Below are positions 40,797-49,532 of a stretch of DNA of 64,000 bases, in pieces. Position 1 is the first letter of the stretch, and every line of letters begins with the position of its first letter. This DNA comes from CBDIHH01 sp965279095 (GTDB lineage: Bacteria; Pseudomonadota; Alphaproteobacteria; Caulobacterales; Caulobacteraceae): NCBI GenBank assembly GCA_965279095.1, contig CBDIHH010000003.1, positions 496,001 through 560,000 on the forward strand, in the 5' to 3' direction. The notes under the pieces were generated by a model. The model made no database searches. It had not been told where the DNA came from and was given only the letters and a program-made list of their open reading frames with translations. Position numbers and translations under genes: made by a program.

Positions 40797-42290
40797 TCAG
40801 AACCGCGGCAGGTCGGGGAAGGGGAGGGCCCCGCGATGGACGTGCATCCGCCCCAGCTCGGCGCAGCGGTGCAGGGTCGGGAAGACCTTGCCGGGGTTCA
40901 GCCGCATCTGGGGATCGAAGGCGCACTTCAGCCGCTGCTGCTGGGCCAGATCGCTGTCGTTGAACATCGTCGGCATCAGGTCGCGCTTCTCCACGCCCAC
41001 CCCATGCTCGCCGGTCAGCACCCCACCGACCTCGACGCAAAGGCGCAGGATGTCGGCGCCGAAGGCCTCGGCCTTGTCCAACTGCCCCTCGATATTGGCG
41101 TCGTAGAGGATCAGCGGGTGCAGGTTGCCGTCGCCGGCGTGGAAGACGTTGGCGACCTTCAGACCGTAGTCCGCCGACAGGGTCTCCATGCGGGCCAGGA
41201 CATCGGGCAGACGGCGGCGGGGAATGGTGCCGTCCATGCAGTACATGTCGGGCGCGATCCGCCCCATGGCCGGGAAGGCGGCCTTGCGGCCGGCCCAGAA
41301 CACCAGCCGTTCCGCCTCGTCCTGGGAGGTCTTGTAGGTGACGGCGCCGCAGGCCTGGGCGATGGCCCCTACCTCTTCCAGCAGATGGCTGCATTCGGCG
41401 GGCGAGCCATCGAGCTCGATGATCAGCAGGGCGTCGACATCCATGGGATAGCCGGCGTGGACGAAGGCCTCGGCGGCGTGGATGGCCGGGCGGTCCATCA
41501 TCTCCATGCCCGCGGGGATGATGCCGGCGGCGATGACCTCGGCGACGCAGCGGCCGGCCGCCTCCACCGTGGGGAAGCCGATGAGAGCCGCGCGGGCCAC
41601 CTCGGGCCGCGGCAGGATGCGCACGGTCACCTCGGTGACCACCGCCAACATGCCCTCCGAGCCGACGATGACGCCGAGCAGGTCGAGCCCGCCCGCGTCC
41701 AGGTGCTTGCCGCCGAGCCTCACCACCTCTCCGCCCATCAGCACCACCTCGACCCCGAGGATGTTGTTGGTGGTCAGCCCGTATTTCAGGCAGTGAACCC
41801 CACCCGAGTTCTCCGCGACATTGCCGCCGATGGAGCAGGCGATCTGGCTGGAAGGATCGGGCGCATAGTAGAATCCGCGCCCGGCCACGGCCTGGCTGAT
41901 GGCCAGGTTGGTCACCCCGGGCTGCACCGTCACGCAGCGGTTGGCGTAGTCGATGTCGAGCACCCGGTTCAGCTTGGACAGCACCAGGAGCACCCCGTCC
42001 TCCAGGGGCAGGGCGCCGCCGGACAGGGAGGTGCCCGATCCCCTGGGGGCGATCTTGACGTCGTTCTGCTGGCACCAGGCGAGGACGCGCGAGACCTGTT
42101 CGGTAGTCTGCGGCAGGACCACCACCAGGGGCGTCTGCCTGTAGGCGGTGAGGCCGTCGGACTCGAACGGGCGCATGGACGCCTCGTCGGCGATGACTCC
42201 CTCGCCCGGCACGATGGCCCGCATGGCCCGGACGATCTCGGCGCGGCGGTCGAGGGTGGCCCTGTCGGGCGCGGGCATGGTCAGGGACAA
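40797..42290 (-). CDS. glcD: Glycolate oxidase subunit GlcD (FAD-linked)
   Basis: The protein has 497 residues from a TTG at 42290 preceded by gagg at good spacing; an ATG at 42278 is the alternative start. It is a FAD-linked oxidase: YRQTPLVVVLPQTTEQVSRVL, IAPRGSGTSLSGGALPLEDG, DPSSQIACSIGGNVAENSGG (flavin pyrophosphate region) and CLKYGLTTNNILG. The C-terminal substrate domain has VFHAGDGNLHPLIL and VLTGEHGVGVEKRD. It oxidises glycolate or D-2-hydroxy acids. It is the first of the glcDEF genes and follows H3 by 71 bp in a six-gene reverse operon starting with S3. Confidence 0.95.
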   Translation of the reverse strand: MSLTMPAPDRATLDRRAEIVRAMRAIVPGEGVIADEASMRPFESDGLTAYRQTPLVVVLPQTTEQVSRVLAWCQQNDVKIAPRGSGTSLSGGALPLEDGVLLVLSKLNRVLDIDYANRCVTVQPGVTNLAISQAVAGRGFYYAPDPSSQIACSIGGNVAENSGGVHCLKYGLTTNNILGVEVVLMGGEVVRLGGKHLDAGGLDLLGVIVGSEGMLAVVTEVTVRILPRPEVARAALIGFPTVEAAGRCVAEVIAAGIIPAGMEMMDRPAIHAAEAFVHAGYPMDVDALLIIELDGSPAECSHLLEEVGAIAQACGAVTYKTSQDEAERLVFWAGRKAAFPAMGRIAPDMYCMDGTIPRRRLPDVLARMETLSADYGLKVANVFHAGDGNLHPLILYDANIEGQLDKAEAFGADILRLCVEVGGVLTGEHGVGVEKRDLMPTMFNDSDLAQQQRLKCAFDPQMRLNPGKVFPTLHRCAELGRMHVHRGALPFPDLPRF

Positions 42291-42361
42291 GGCGACCTCG
42301 GTGGGGCGACGCGGGCCCCAGTCTTACGCCGAGCGGCGGCCCCGAGGCCAGCCCAAGGGCG

Positions 42362-43201
42362 TCAGCCCTCGTTGATGAAGTCGGCGATAGCCCTGGCGAA
42401 GCCGAGATCGCCGCCGGTGATGTCGCGGGCCACCACATTACGGCCGTTGGCGTAGGCGTCCGCCGCCGCGTTGATCGCCGGGGTGCCGTCCTGCGGCTTC
42501 ATCAGCAGGGTCGGCACCGTCAGGGCCGCCACCTTGCTCGCCGAGGCGTACTGGAAGGCGGCGCTGTAGGCCATGTGATAGGTGTCCAGCGAGTTGAGGA
42601 TTTCCAGCGTGGACTGCTGCAGCGCCTCCGGCGACGGCATGGTCTTGTTGAGGCTGTGGGCCTCGTCCTGCATGAACCACGGATAGTAGAGGTGCTGGTT
42701 GCGGCTGAAGTTGAAGGCCCAGATCAGCTGCGCGCCGAAGGGGTCGGGCTTCACCCGCGGGGTGTAGTGCTCGGCGAACACCGCCCGCATCTCGGGGCTG
42801 TATTCGGTGATGCCGTCGATCACCAGGCGGCCGGTGCGGTCGGGGTGGGCCAGGGCGAACTCGCAGGCGGTGCGGGCGCCGGTGTGCATGCCGAAGAGGT
42901 CGACTTTGTCGATATCCATGGCGTCGAGCAGCCGCGCCAGGCTGCCGGCGAAATAGCTGATGTCCGGCTCAGGAATGGCCGGCGGGGCCGAGTCGCCGTT
43001 GCCAAGGGTGTCGGGGGCGATCAGCGGGGCGTCGAAGCCCACGGCGCGCAGGTCGCGCATCACCGGCTCCAGCCGCTTGGACGAGGCCGGGGACAGGTGG
43101 ATCATCAGCAGGGGCCGCTTGCCGGCGGCGCCTTCGACCTTGCGCAGGTGGACCAGTCCCTCGCTGATGCGGACGAAGGCGCGGTCGATCAGGACTTCCA
43201 T
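42362..43201 (-). CDS. Alpha/beta-hydrolase fold protein H3 with GMHTG elbow
   Basis: The protein has 279 residues from the ATG at 43201 after a good aaggaa site. Markers are RPLLMIHLSPASSK, LIAPDTLGNGDSA and DLFGMHTGARTACEFALAHP. The elbow is G104-M-H106-T-G108, again with His instead of Ser. The C-terminal DITGGDLGFARAIADFI has no His at the usual triad position. It is the third branch of the G-x-H-T-G group in this window. It lies 12 bp after the amidohydrolase gene and upstream of glcDEF, so it probably acts between the amidohydrolase product and a 2-hydroxy acid (inference). Confidence 0.85.
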   Translation of the reverse strand: MEVLIDRAFVRISEGLVHLRKVEGAAGKRPLLMIHLSPASSKRLEPVMRDLRAVGFDAPLIAPDTLGNGDSAPPAIPEPDISYFAGSLARLLDAMDIDKVDLFGMHTGARTACEFALAHPDRTGRLVIDGITEYSPEMRAVFAEHYTPRVKPDPFGAQLIWAFNFSRNQHLYYPWFMQDEAHSLNKTMPSPEALQQSTLEILNSLDTYHMAYSAAFQYASASKVAALTVPTLLMKPQDGTPAINAAADAYANGRNVVARDITGGDLGFARAIADFINEG

Positions 43202-43213
43202 GAGAATTCCTTG

Positions 43214-44425
43214 CTAGGCGGGCAGCAGGCGGGCGCCGTTGCCGACGAAGAACTTCTCGACCACCGCCTCGCCGCGATCCTTCACACTGTCGTAGAAGGT
43301 CTGCATCGGGCTCTTGCCGCCCTCGATATGGGGGTAGTCGCTGGAGAAGCAGTAGATGTCCTCCAGGCCGTAGCGCTCGATGTATTGGCCCACGGGCTCG
43401 CCCACGGACGGGGTGATGCTGATGTTGCGGCGGACGTATTCGGACGGCCGCTCAGGCAGCTTGTAGGTCCCGGCGCCGGTGGCCCCGTTGCGGCGCTCGT
43501 AGATGTAGTCGAGCTTCTCGGTCATCGGCCCGATCCAGTAGGCCCCCAGTTCCACCGCCCCCATCTGCAGGGTGGGGTGGCGGGCGAACACGCCGCCCAG
43601 GATCATGGCGGTGAGAAAGTTCTCCGCGGGCCAGCTGACGATCGACTGCCGCCACGGGTCGAAGTTGATCTCGGCATGGACGCGGAAGCCTTCGAAGGCG
43701 GGGGCGTCGCGCCATTTGTCGGTCTTCAGGAAGCCGCCCTCGGCGCCGATGTGCAGGGTCGCCACCGCGCCGTTGTCCGTCAGCAGCTTCCAGAACGGAT
43801 CCAGGGCCTCGGCGGCCGGCGAACACCCGCCGGGCAACACCGAGCTCATCAGCATCACGGCCTTCAGACCGTCGGCCAGGACGCCCTTGGTCACGCTCAG
43901 CAGCTCCTCGGGCGTGTCGCCATAGACGACGGCCACAGGGCGGATGCGGTCTGAGAAGACGGCGCGCTCGGCGATCCAGCGGTTGTAGGCCTCACACAGG
44001 CGGCGGCCGGTCTGCTGGCGATCGCCGGTGAAGCGGCGCAGGTAGCCGTAGTCGGCCGGGTAGAGCATCAGCCCCATGCCGTAGAGGGCGACGCTGGTGG
44101 GGAACATCAGCTGGCGGTGGATGCCCATGCGATCCATCACCTCGATGCGCCGGGCCGGGTCGACCGCGCCGGGGGCCAGCGGTCCCTTGATGTCCCAGAT
44201 GTCCTCGCCGATAGCCAGGGTGTCGCCGGTGAAGCTCGGCTGGTTGGGGTTGTTGGGCGAGACGCTGCCCAGGGTCTCGTCGTGCAGGAAGGCCTCGACG
44301 AACTGATCGTCGATCTCACCGAAGTGTTCTCGCCATACCTGGGCGGGCATCATCTCATGGGTGTCGACGTCGACGATCCGACCGCTGAGGCCCTGAAGCG
44401 CTTCGGGCAGGATGGCGTGGGTCAT
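43214..44425 (-). CDS. Amidohydrolase family 2 protein (ACMSD-like)
   Basis: The protein has 403 residues. It is a TIM-barrel amidohydrolase of the ACMSD/resorcylate decarboxylase type: GRIVDVDTHEMMPAQVW at the start (metal ligands), LMFPTSVALYGMG, PVAVVYGDTPEELL, VATLHIGAEGG (His ligand), PTLQMGAVELGAYWIGP and IYCFSSDYPHIEGGKSP (Asp ligand). Such enzymes decarboxylate or hydrolyse aromatic or semialdehyde acids. It follows S3 and precedes H3 and glcDEF in one operon. The catalytic ligands look intact, so it is one of the clearly active enzymes of the region. The substrate is unknown. Confidence 0.9.
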   Translation of the reverse strand: MTHAILPEALQGLSGRIVDVDTHEMMPAQVWREHFGEIDDQFVEAFLHDETLGSVSPNNPNQPSFTGDTLAIGEDIWDIKGPLAPGAVDPARRIEVMDRMGIHRQLMFPTSVALYGMGLMLYPADYGYLRRFTGDRQQTGRRLCEAYNRWIAERAVFSDRIRPVAVVYGDTPEELLSVTKGVLADGLKAVMLMSSVLPGGCSPAAEALDPFWKLLTDNGAVATLHIGAEGGFLKTDKWRDAPAFEGFRVHAEINFDPWRQSIVSWPAENFLTAMILGGVFARHPTLQMGAVELGAYWIGPMTEKLDYIYERRNGATGAGTYKLPERPSEYVRRNISITPSVGEPVGQYIERYGLEDIYCFSSDYPHIEGGKSPMQTFYDSVKDRGEAVVEKFFVGNGARLLPA

Positions 44426-44499
44426 GGCGGGATCCTTGGAGGCGTCGATATCGGGCCATTACGCGCCCGGCTGGTTCATTGGCAAGCGGCAGGCGGCGC

Positions 44500-44817
44500 T
44501 CAGCCCTTCTTCGCGGCCGCCTGCTGGACGAGGTCATCGGCCTGTTGACGGAAGGGGGCCAGCAGGGCGGAGACGAGGTTTCGGCGGGCGGCGTCCCGCG
44601 CGGCCTGTTCCTCGTCGGTGGGCTCGAAGGCGGCGACGGCCGCCGGGTCGATGACCTGCTGGCGTTCCAGCAGCCGCAGGACGGTGTCCAGCTTCTCGCT
44701 GACCGAGGAAATCTCCGCCCCCAGGGTCATGGTCATGGCGAACAGACGGTCGACGGCCTCGTCCTCGAAGAAGAACTTGGTCGGTCCGGCGACGGCGAAG
44801 GCGTCCTTGGTGTCCAC
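44500..44817 (-). CDS. Small helical protein S3 (family of S1 and S2)
   Basis: The protein has 105 residues from a GTG at 44817. The start is uncertain because upstream codons in the same frame also look protein-like but contain no start codon. The core VDRLFAMTMTLGAEISSVSE, KLDTVLRLLERQ, VAAFEPTDEEQAARDAARRN matches S2 position by position, and a final helix ends QQAAAKKG. It has no signal peptide. It heads the reverse operon S3-amidohydrolase-H3-glcDEF and diverges from the MT3 gene 113 bp away. The recurrent pairing of this family with MT genes suggests a methyltransferase partner, which is an inference. Confidence 0.75.
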   Translation of the reverse strand: MDTKDAFAVAGPTKFFFEDEAVDRLFAMTMTLGAEISSVSEKLDTVLRLLERQQVIDPAAVAAFEPTDEEQAARDAARRNLVSALLAPFRQQADDLVQQAAAKKG

Positions 44818-44930
44818 GGCGTGATCCAGCTGTTCGAGGGGCGGTTGGTAGGCAAGGTCTTTACTCAGGCGCGGGATGTGGCGCTACAGTTGCTTCATCC
44901 GACCTTCGCGCCGCGCCTGGAGCTTTGCTC

Positions 44931-46085
44931 ATGACCCGCTTCCATCCCGAGAGCCCCGACGTCAGTCAGGAAGACCTGTCGCGGCTGCGGTTCGTGGCCG
45001 ACTTCCGCACCCAGCTGCACGGTCTCAGCCGGGGCAACCGGGCCGCCTACGAGGTGGCGGTGGCCGACAGCCAGCCTCCAGGCGGCACGCGAGAGGCGCG
45101 CCGGGAGCGGCTGCGCGACGCGATGGAGTCGCAAGCCTTCTATCGCGCCTGGAGCACCATGCTGCGCTCGTCGCAGGACCTGATGTGGCGCTACACCGGC
45201 CAGGCCGTCGACGCCGACCAGGACCGCATGGCCCTGCGGCTGAAGACCCTGTCCAACGTCGCCCAGGGGTCGGTCACCGTCGATCCCAAGCTGGAGGCGC
45301 CCGGCTATCTGGTGGATTCGGATGTCCACCGCATGCCCGGCGGTTACGCGGCCGAGTCCCAGGAGGAGGATCTGCGCGCCGGCGCCCTCTACGACCTCGG
45401 CGGCGCCATCTATCAGCTCGGCATCGGCAACAAGACCGGCGGCCTGCTCAACGACAGCCGTGGCCGCACCCTGGTGGCGCACCTGAACACCCGGTTTCCC
45501 GGATTCAAGCCCACGCGCATCCTCGATTTGGGCTGCGGCGTCGGGCACAACACCGTGCCCCTGGCCGCCGCCTTCCCCGAGGCCGAGACGGTGGGCATCG
45601 ACATCGGCGCGGCCCAGCTGCGCTACGCCCACCTGAGGGCCGAGGGGCTCGGCCACGCCGTCCGCTTCGTCCAGGACAACGCCGAACACACCCGCTTCGC
45701 GGACGCGAGCTTCGACCTGGTGGTCTCGCAGATCGTCCTGCACGAGACCTCGCCCGAGGCCGCCGCCCGCATCATCGCCGAGAGCCGACGCCTGCTGCGC
45801 CCTGGGGGCGTCGCGGTGCATATCGAGGTGCCCCTGAGAAGCGACGACGTCGACGAGTTCCAGCAGTTCATGTGGATGTGGGAGGAGTATTACAACGCCG
45901 AACCCAACATCGCGTGGGTGCTGGACGCGGACCTCGTGGCCGTCGCCGAGGCGGCCGGCCTGACCGACGTTCAGATGGGCTACCAGGCCATCCCGCAGGC
46001 CGGCGCGACGACCTCCGCCTTCACCCCCGAGCGCACCCTGTCGCAGTTCGCCCACTGGCTGATCGTTTCGGGCAAGGCGCCCTGA
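44931..46085 (+). CDS. SAM-dependent methyltransferase MT3 with N-terminal extension
   Basis: The protein has 384 residues from the ATG at 44931; a TTG two codons upstream is less likely. The N-terminal helical region (YRAWSTMLRSSQDLMWRYTG) ends in PGYLVDSDVHRMPGGYAAES and GGLLNDSRGR, as in MT2. The class I domain has LDLGCGVGHNTVPLAAAFPEAETVGIDIGAAQLRYA, DNAEHTRFADASFDLVV, LHETSPEAA and LLRPGGVAVHIEVP. It is divergent from S3 and followed 35 bp later by H5. Association with an exported G-x-H-T-G protein repeats the MT plus hydrolase-fold pairing seen elsewhere in the window. The acceptor is unknown. Confidence 0.87.
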   Translation: MTRFHPESPDVSQEDLSRLRFVADFRTQLHGLSRGNRAAYEVAVADSQPPGGTREARRERLRDAMESQAFYRAWSTMLRSSQDLMWRYTGQAVDADQDRMALRLKTLSNVAQGSVTVDPKLEAPGYLVDSDVHRMPGGYAAESQEEDLRAGALYDLGGAIYQLGIGNKTGGLLNDSRGRTLVAHLNTRFPGFKPTRILDLGCGVGHNTVPLAAAFPEAETVGIDIGAAQLRYAHLRAEGLGHAVRFVQDNAEHTRFADASFDLVVSQIVLHETSPEAAARIIAESRRLLRPGGVAVHIEVPLRSDDVDEFQQFMWMWEEYYNAEPNIAWVLDADLVAVAEAAGLTDVQMGYQAIPQAGATTSAFTPERTLSQFAHWLIVSGKAP

Positions 46086-46120
46086 CCGAGCGGCCCCCTT
46101 CCTCCAAAAGGACCCTGACC

Positions 46121-47047
46121 ATGGACCGACGCACCTTCGTCGCCGCCACCGGCGCCGCCGCGCTTGGGGCCGCCGCCGGCCCCGTCGCGGCGGCCGATCC
46201 GGTCCTGGCCGGGTCGGGGACCCAGTGGTCGGGCGGCGCGGCCTTCACGGGCGGCAAGGGCTATGTGGACGCCCCCCTGGGCCAGCTGCACTATCGCGAG
46301 GTCGGGCAGGGCGGGCGCACGCCGATCCTGCTGATCCACCAGACGCCCATCGGCATGGCGGAATATGTGGACATCCAGCCGGCCCTGGCCCGCGCGGGCC
46401 GCCGCTCGATCGTCTCGGACAATCCCGGCTACGGCAATTCCGACCCGGCCCCGGTCGGCGTGACCATGGCGGCCCTGGCCGACAACCTGGTTCCCCTTCT
46501 GGACCGGCTGAAGGCGCCCCGGGTCATCGTCGCCGGACACCACACCGGCGCCGCCTTCGCCGCCGCCTTCGCAGCCCGCCACCCCGGCCGGACCGCGGGC
46601 GTGGTGCTGCACGGCGTCCCGCTCTACAACGCCCAGGAGAGCGCCGAGCGGCTGGCGCGCCCCTCGGACAGCCCCGCCCTGAAGCCGGACGGCAGTCACC
46701 TGTCGGAGGCCTATGCCAGCATCTACAACCGGATCGGGGGGATGCCAGAGAACACGGCCGGGGTCACGTGGGCGGTGCTCGGCCAGTTTCGCAGCGCGCC
46801 CCACTCGCCGGTCTATGCGGCGGTCTTCTCCAACGACATGTCCAAGGACCTCGCGGCCATCCGCGCGCCAACCCTGCTGCTCACTGACACCGGCGATGTC
46901 CTGCACCCCAACGACCTGCGCGCCGCCGCCCTGCGCCCCGACTTCACCCTGCAGGAATTCTCGAAGGAAGGCTCCTTCGCGCTGATGCGGCGGCCGCAAC
47001 TCTGGGTGGACACGGTCCTGGCCTTCGCCAAGACGCACGACCTCTAG
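46121..47047 (+). CDS. Exported alpha/beta-hydrolase fold protein H5 with GHHTG elbow
   Basis: The protein has 308 residues from the ATG at 46121 after a ccaaaaggac site. MDRRTFVAATGAAALGAAAG is a Tat-type signal, so unlike H1-H4 it should be exported folded. Core markers are PILLIHQTPIGMAEYVD, VSDNPGYGNSDPAP and VIVAGHHTGAAFAAAFAARHP. The elbow is G139-H-H141-T-G143. The C-terminal KEGSFALMRRPQLWVDTV lacks the usual catalytic His. It shares the HQ(A/T)P segment after strand 3 with H1 and H4. Its stop codon shares CTAG with the convergent esterase gene. Confidence 0.85.
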   Translation: MDRRTFVAATGAAALGAAAGPVAAADPVLAGSGTQWSGGAAFTGGKGYVDAPLGQLHYREVGQGGRTPILLIHQTPIGMAEYVDIQPALARAGRRSIVSDNPGYGNSDPAPVGVTMAALADNLVPLLDRLKAPRVIVAGHHTGAAFAAAFAARHPGRTAGVVLHGVPLYNAQESAERLARPSDSPALKPDGSHLSEAYASIYNRIGGMPENTAGVTWAVLGQFRSAPHSPVYAAVFSNDMSKDLAAIRAPTLLLTDTGDVLHPNDLRAAALRPDFTLQEFSKEGSFALMRRPQLWVDTVLAFAKTHDL

Positions 47048-48327
47048 GCGGGCGACGCCGGGCAGGCGTGGAACAGGGTCATCTTCCAGCCGTCGTCCCG
47101 TTCGACCCAGGTCTGGGTGATCTGGGCGGTCAGGGCGGCGCGGCTGCCGTCGGCGCGCTCGATCTCGACGTCGATCGCGCCCAGCATGGTGGCGGTGCGA
47201 CCGTGCAGGCGCAGGTCCAGGGTGCGCCGGTCCATGCGCAGATAGCGGGCGCCTGACGCGAGGCCGGCGAGATAGGGCGCCAAAGCCTCGACCCGGCCGT
47301 TGGCGTGGATGTGCACCGCCTCAGGGGCGAGCACGACGCGCAGATCCTCCAGCCGGCCCGCCAGGAGGGCCTGAACCCGGCGATCCTCGGCGGCCATCAG
47401 GGCGTCGCGGCGGGCGCCGACGGCCTTCAGGAAGGCGCCCATGCGGTCGAGCGCCGCCTGTCCTTCGGGCAGGACGTTGGCGAACACGGGCCAGCAGTGG
47501 ATCATCTGCGGCCAGACCTCGACCTCGACATCGCTGCCGCAGGCCTGGGCCTTGGCGGCGAAGCGGACGGAGTCGTCCAGGATCACTTCAGCGTCCCCCA
47601 CCATCAGCAGGGTGGGGGACAGGCCGCCCAGATCGCCGAGCAGGGGCGAGGCATAGGGGTCGGCGGGATCCGCCCCCGCCAGGTAGACCTGGGCTGAGCC
47701 CTCCACCGCCTCGCGCGACGACAGCGGATCAGCCTCTGCGCGGGTCTGGTAGGAGGGCGACGCCAGGGTCAGGTCGGTCCAGGACGAGATGGCGACGGCG
47801 GCGTCCGGCAGGGGCAGGCCCTTGTCGCGCAGCCACAGCATGCCAGCGAGGGTCAGGGTTCCGCCGGCGGAATCTCCGCCCATGAACACCTGCCGCGCGG
47901 GAGCGGCGCCGGCGGGGCCGTTGTCCCGCATCCAGAGGTACGCGGCCATGGAGTCCTCGAGGGCGGCCGGGAACGGATGCTCTGGCGCCAGCCGGTAGTC
48001 GGGCACCAGCACGGCGGCGCCGCAGGCCCTGGACACCCAGCTGGCGTAGCGCCGGTTCGAACGCTGGGCGAAGGCCATGAAGCTTCCGGGGTGCAGCAGC
48101 AGCAGACGCACGTCGGGGTCGGCGCTGGCGTGGCAGATCCACTCGCACGGAACCGGGGCGCCGTCGGCCGCTGAGACCATGCCGTCGATGGGGTCATCGC
48201 CCAGGGCGATGGTTTCGCAGATCGCGCGGAACTGGCCGACGGGGCCCAGGTCGCTGGGGGCGGACATCGCCTCGCGGATGGCGGCGAACTGGTCGACCAC
48301 ACGCTGAAGGGCCGGGGACCGGGTCAT
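47044..48327 (-). CDS. HSL-type alpha/beta hydrolase fused to a SnoaL/NTF2-like domain
   Basis: The protein has 427 residues from the ATG at 48327 (ATGA overlap with the upstream esterase). Residues about 70-300 are a hormone-sensitive-lipase-type esterase: VPDYRLAPEHPFPAALED, FMGGDSAGG with nucleophile Ser153, ILDDSVRFA (Asp) and PQMIHCW (His). The oxyanion motif is HPGSF (79-83) rather than HGGG. Residues about 305-427 (RVQALLAGRLEDLRVVLAPE, VEALAPYLAGL, ITQTWVERDDGWKMTLFHA) form a SnoaL/DUF4440-like cone domain. This fusion is uncommon; one domain may process the other's product. It is the second gene of an esterase pair. Confidence 0.85.
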   Translation of the reverse strand: MTRSPALQRVVDQFAAIREAMSAPSDLGPVGQFRAICETIALGDDPIDGMVSAADGAPVPCEWICHASADPDVRLLLLHPGSFMAFAQRSNRRYASWVSRACGAAVLVPDYRLAPEHPFPAALEDSMAAYLWMRDNGPAGAAPARQVFMGGDSAGGTLTLAGMLWLRDKGLPLPDAAVAISSWTDLTLASPSYQTRAEADPLSSREAVEGSAQVYLAGADPADPYASPLLGDLGGLSPTLLMVGDAEVILDDSVRFAAKAQACGSDVEVEVWPQMIHCWPVFANVLPEGQAALDRMGAFLKAVGARRDALMAAEDRRVQALLAGRLEDLRVVLAPEAVHIHANGRVEALAPYLAGLASGARYLRMDRRTLDLRLHGRTATMLGAIDVEIERADGSRAALTAQITQTWVERDDGWKMTLFHACPASPA

Positions 48328-49223
48328 TGGCCGCCTCCCAGCCGCTCGCCGAGCCAGACGCAGGCCTCGGCCACCGCGCGGCGGGCCTCCTCCAGCTCGG
48401 CGGGGAACAGGTGCCAGACGTGGATCATCTCCGGCCAGATCTCCAGCCGGGTCTCGACCCCCGCCAGCCCGGCGTTGCGGGCCAAGGCGGCGGCGTCGTC
48501 GACCAGGATCTCGGTGGAGCCCACCTGGATCAGCAGGGGCGGCAGGCCGGTGAGGTCGGCGAAGGCGGGGGACGCCTCGGGGGTGTCGATGTCGTGCCCG
48601 CCGAGATAAAGCACCGCCGTGGCCTCCAGGGTGCCCGGGAAGACCATCGGGTCCTTGTCGGCCAGGGTGCGCAGGGTCTCGCCGCGCAGGCGCATGTCGG
48701 CCCACGGCGACAGGGCCCAGCCGGCGCCGGCGCGCACGCCCCGCCTGGCCAGGGCCAGCAGCACGCCCACCGCCAGCCCGCCGCCGGCGGAATCGCCCGC
48801 CACGGCGATGGCGGACGGATCGACGCCCTCCGCGACGATGTGATCGAAGGCGGCCAGGGCGTCATCCAGGGCGGCGGGGAAGGGGTGTTCCGGCGCGAGG
48901 CGGTAGTCCAGCGACCAGACGGTCCCCGGGAATGTCCGGGCGATTTCCACGGTCAGCGGCCGGTGGCTGGCGATGGAGCCGCACACATAGCCGCCCCCGT
49001 GCAGATACAGGAGCGCCGCGCCGCGGGGGGCGTCGGCCCGCCGCAAGCCCTCCAGGGCGCGCCCGCCGGCCGTCTCTTCCCAGCGGTCCATGCCCTGCGG
49101 AACGATCTCGGGCCCTGCCTCCACATACCAGTTGCGCCGCGCGCCCTCGACGCTGAAGCGGGCGTCCGGATCGAAACTGGCGGCGATGCGGTTCTTGATG
49201 ACGGCCAGTTCGGCGAGACTCAT
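48324..49223 (-). CDS. HSL-family alpha/beta hydrolase (esterase)
   Basis: The protein has 299 residues. It has the complete HSL-type set: HGGGYVCGS oxyanion motif, LDYRLAPEHPFPAALDD, VAGDSAGGGLAVG (nucleophile Ser), GSTEILVDDA (Asp) and WPEMIHVWHLF (His). It is probably an active esterase for small acyl esters or lactones. The N-terminal cap region starts MSLAELAVIKNRIAASFDP. It is upstream of and overlapping the fused paralogue by four bases, so the pair is co-translated. In contrast to the H1-H5 group, the triad is fully conventional. Confidence 0.92.
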   Translation of the reverse strand: MSLAELAVIKNRIAASFDPDARFSVEGARRNWYVEAGPEIVPQGMDRWEETAGGRALEGLRRADAPRGAALLYLHGGGYVCGSIASHRPLTVEIARTFPGTVWSLDYRLAPEHPFPAALDDALAAFDHIVAEGVDPSAIAVAGDSAGGGLAVGVLLALARRGVRAGAGWALSPWADMRLRGETLRTLADKDPMVFPGTLEATAVLYLGGHDIDTPEASPAFADLTGLPPLLIQVGSTEILVDDAAALARNAGLAGVETRLEIWPEMIHVWHLFPAELEEARRAVAEACVWLGERLGGGQ

Positions 49224-49532
49224 GGGCGACCCTTCTTTTGATGGCGCAGGATAGGCCAGCCGCCCGGTCCTGGGCCATAGGCGGCCTCCGCGCTCTTAAA
49301 CGAGGCGTATGGCGGCGGTGTTGTCCAAGACATCGCCGGGGTCCGCCCCTGTCCCATCCCAGCCGACGAAACACCCCGCATGTAATCACCGAGATTACGA
49401 GGTCTCAGATTTTGTTTCAGTCAAGAAATGTGATGAACCTAACCTGCGCATGGGCATTCAGGCAGGGCACAGGTCGGCTGTGGGATATTGCCGACATCAG
49501 GGCGATGAGCCGCCCACGTTTAGGAGATTACG
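49224..49532. promoter_or_regulatory. 309-bp intergenic region upstream of the RcnB-like gene
   Basis: No convincing gene is seen in this gap. Its middle (about 49378-49440, aatcaccgagattacgaggt followed by cagattttgtttcagtcaag) is clearly richer in A+T than the surroundings and is a likely promoter zone for the forward gene. A clear ribosome-binding site (taggag, 49521-49526) precedes the ATG at 49533. It also marks the right border of the catabolic region. Confidence 0.5.
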
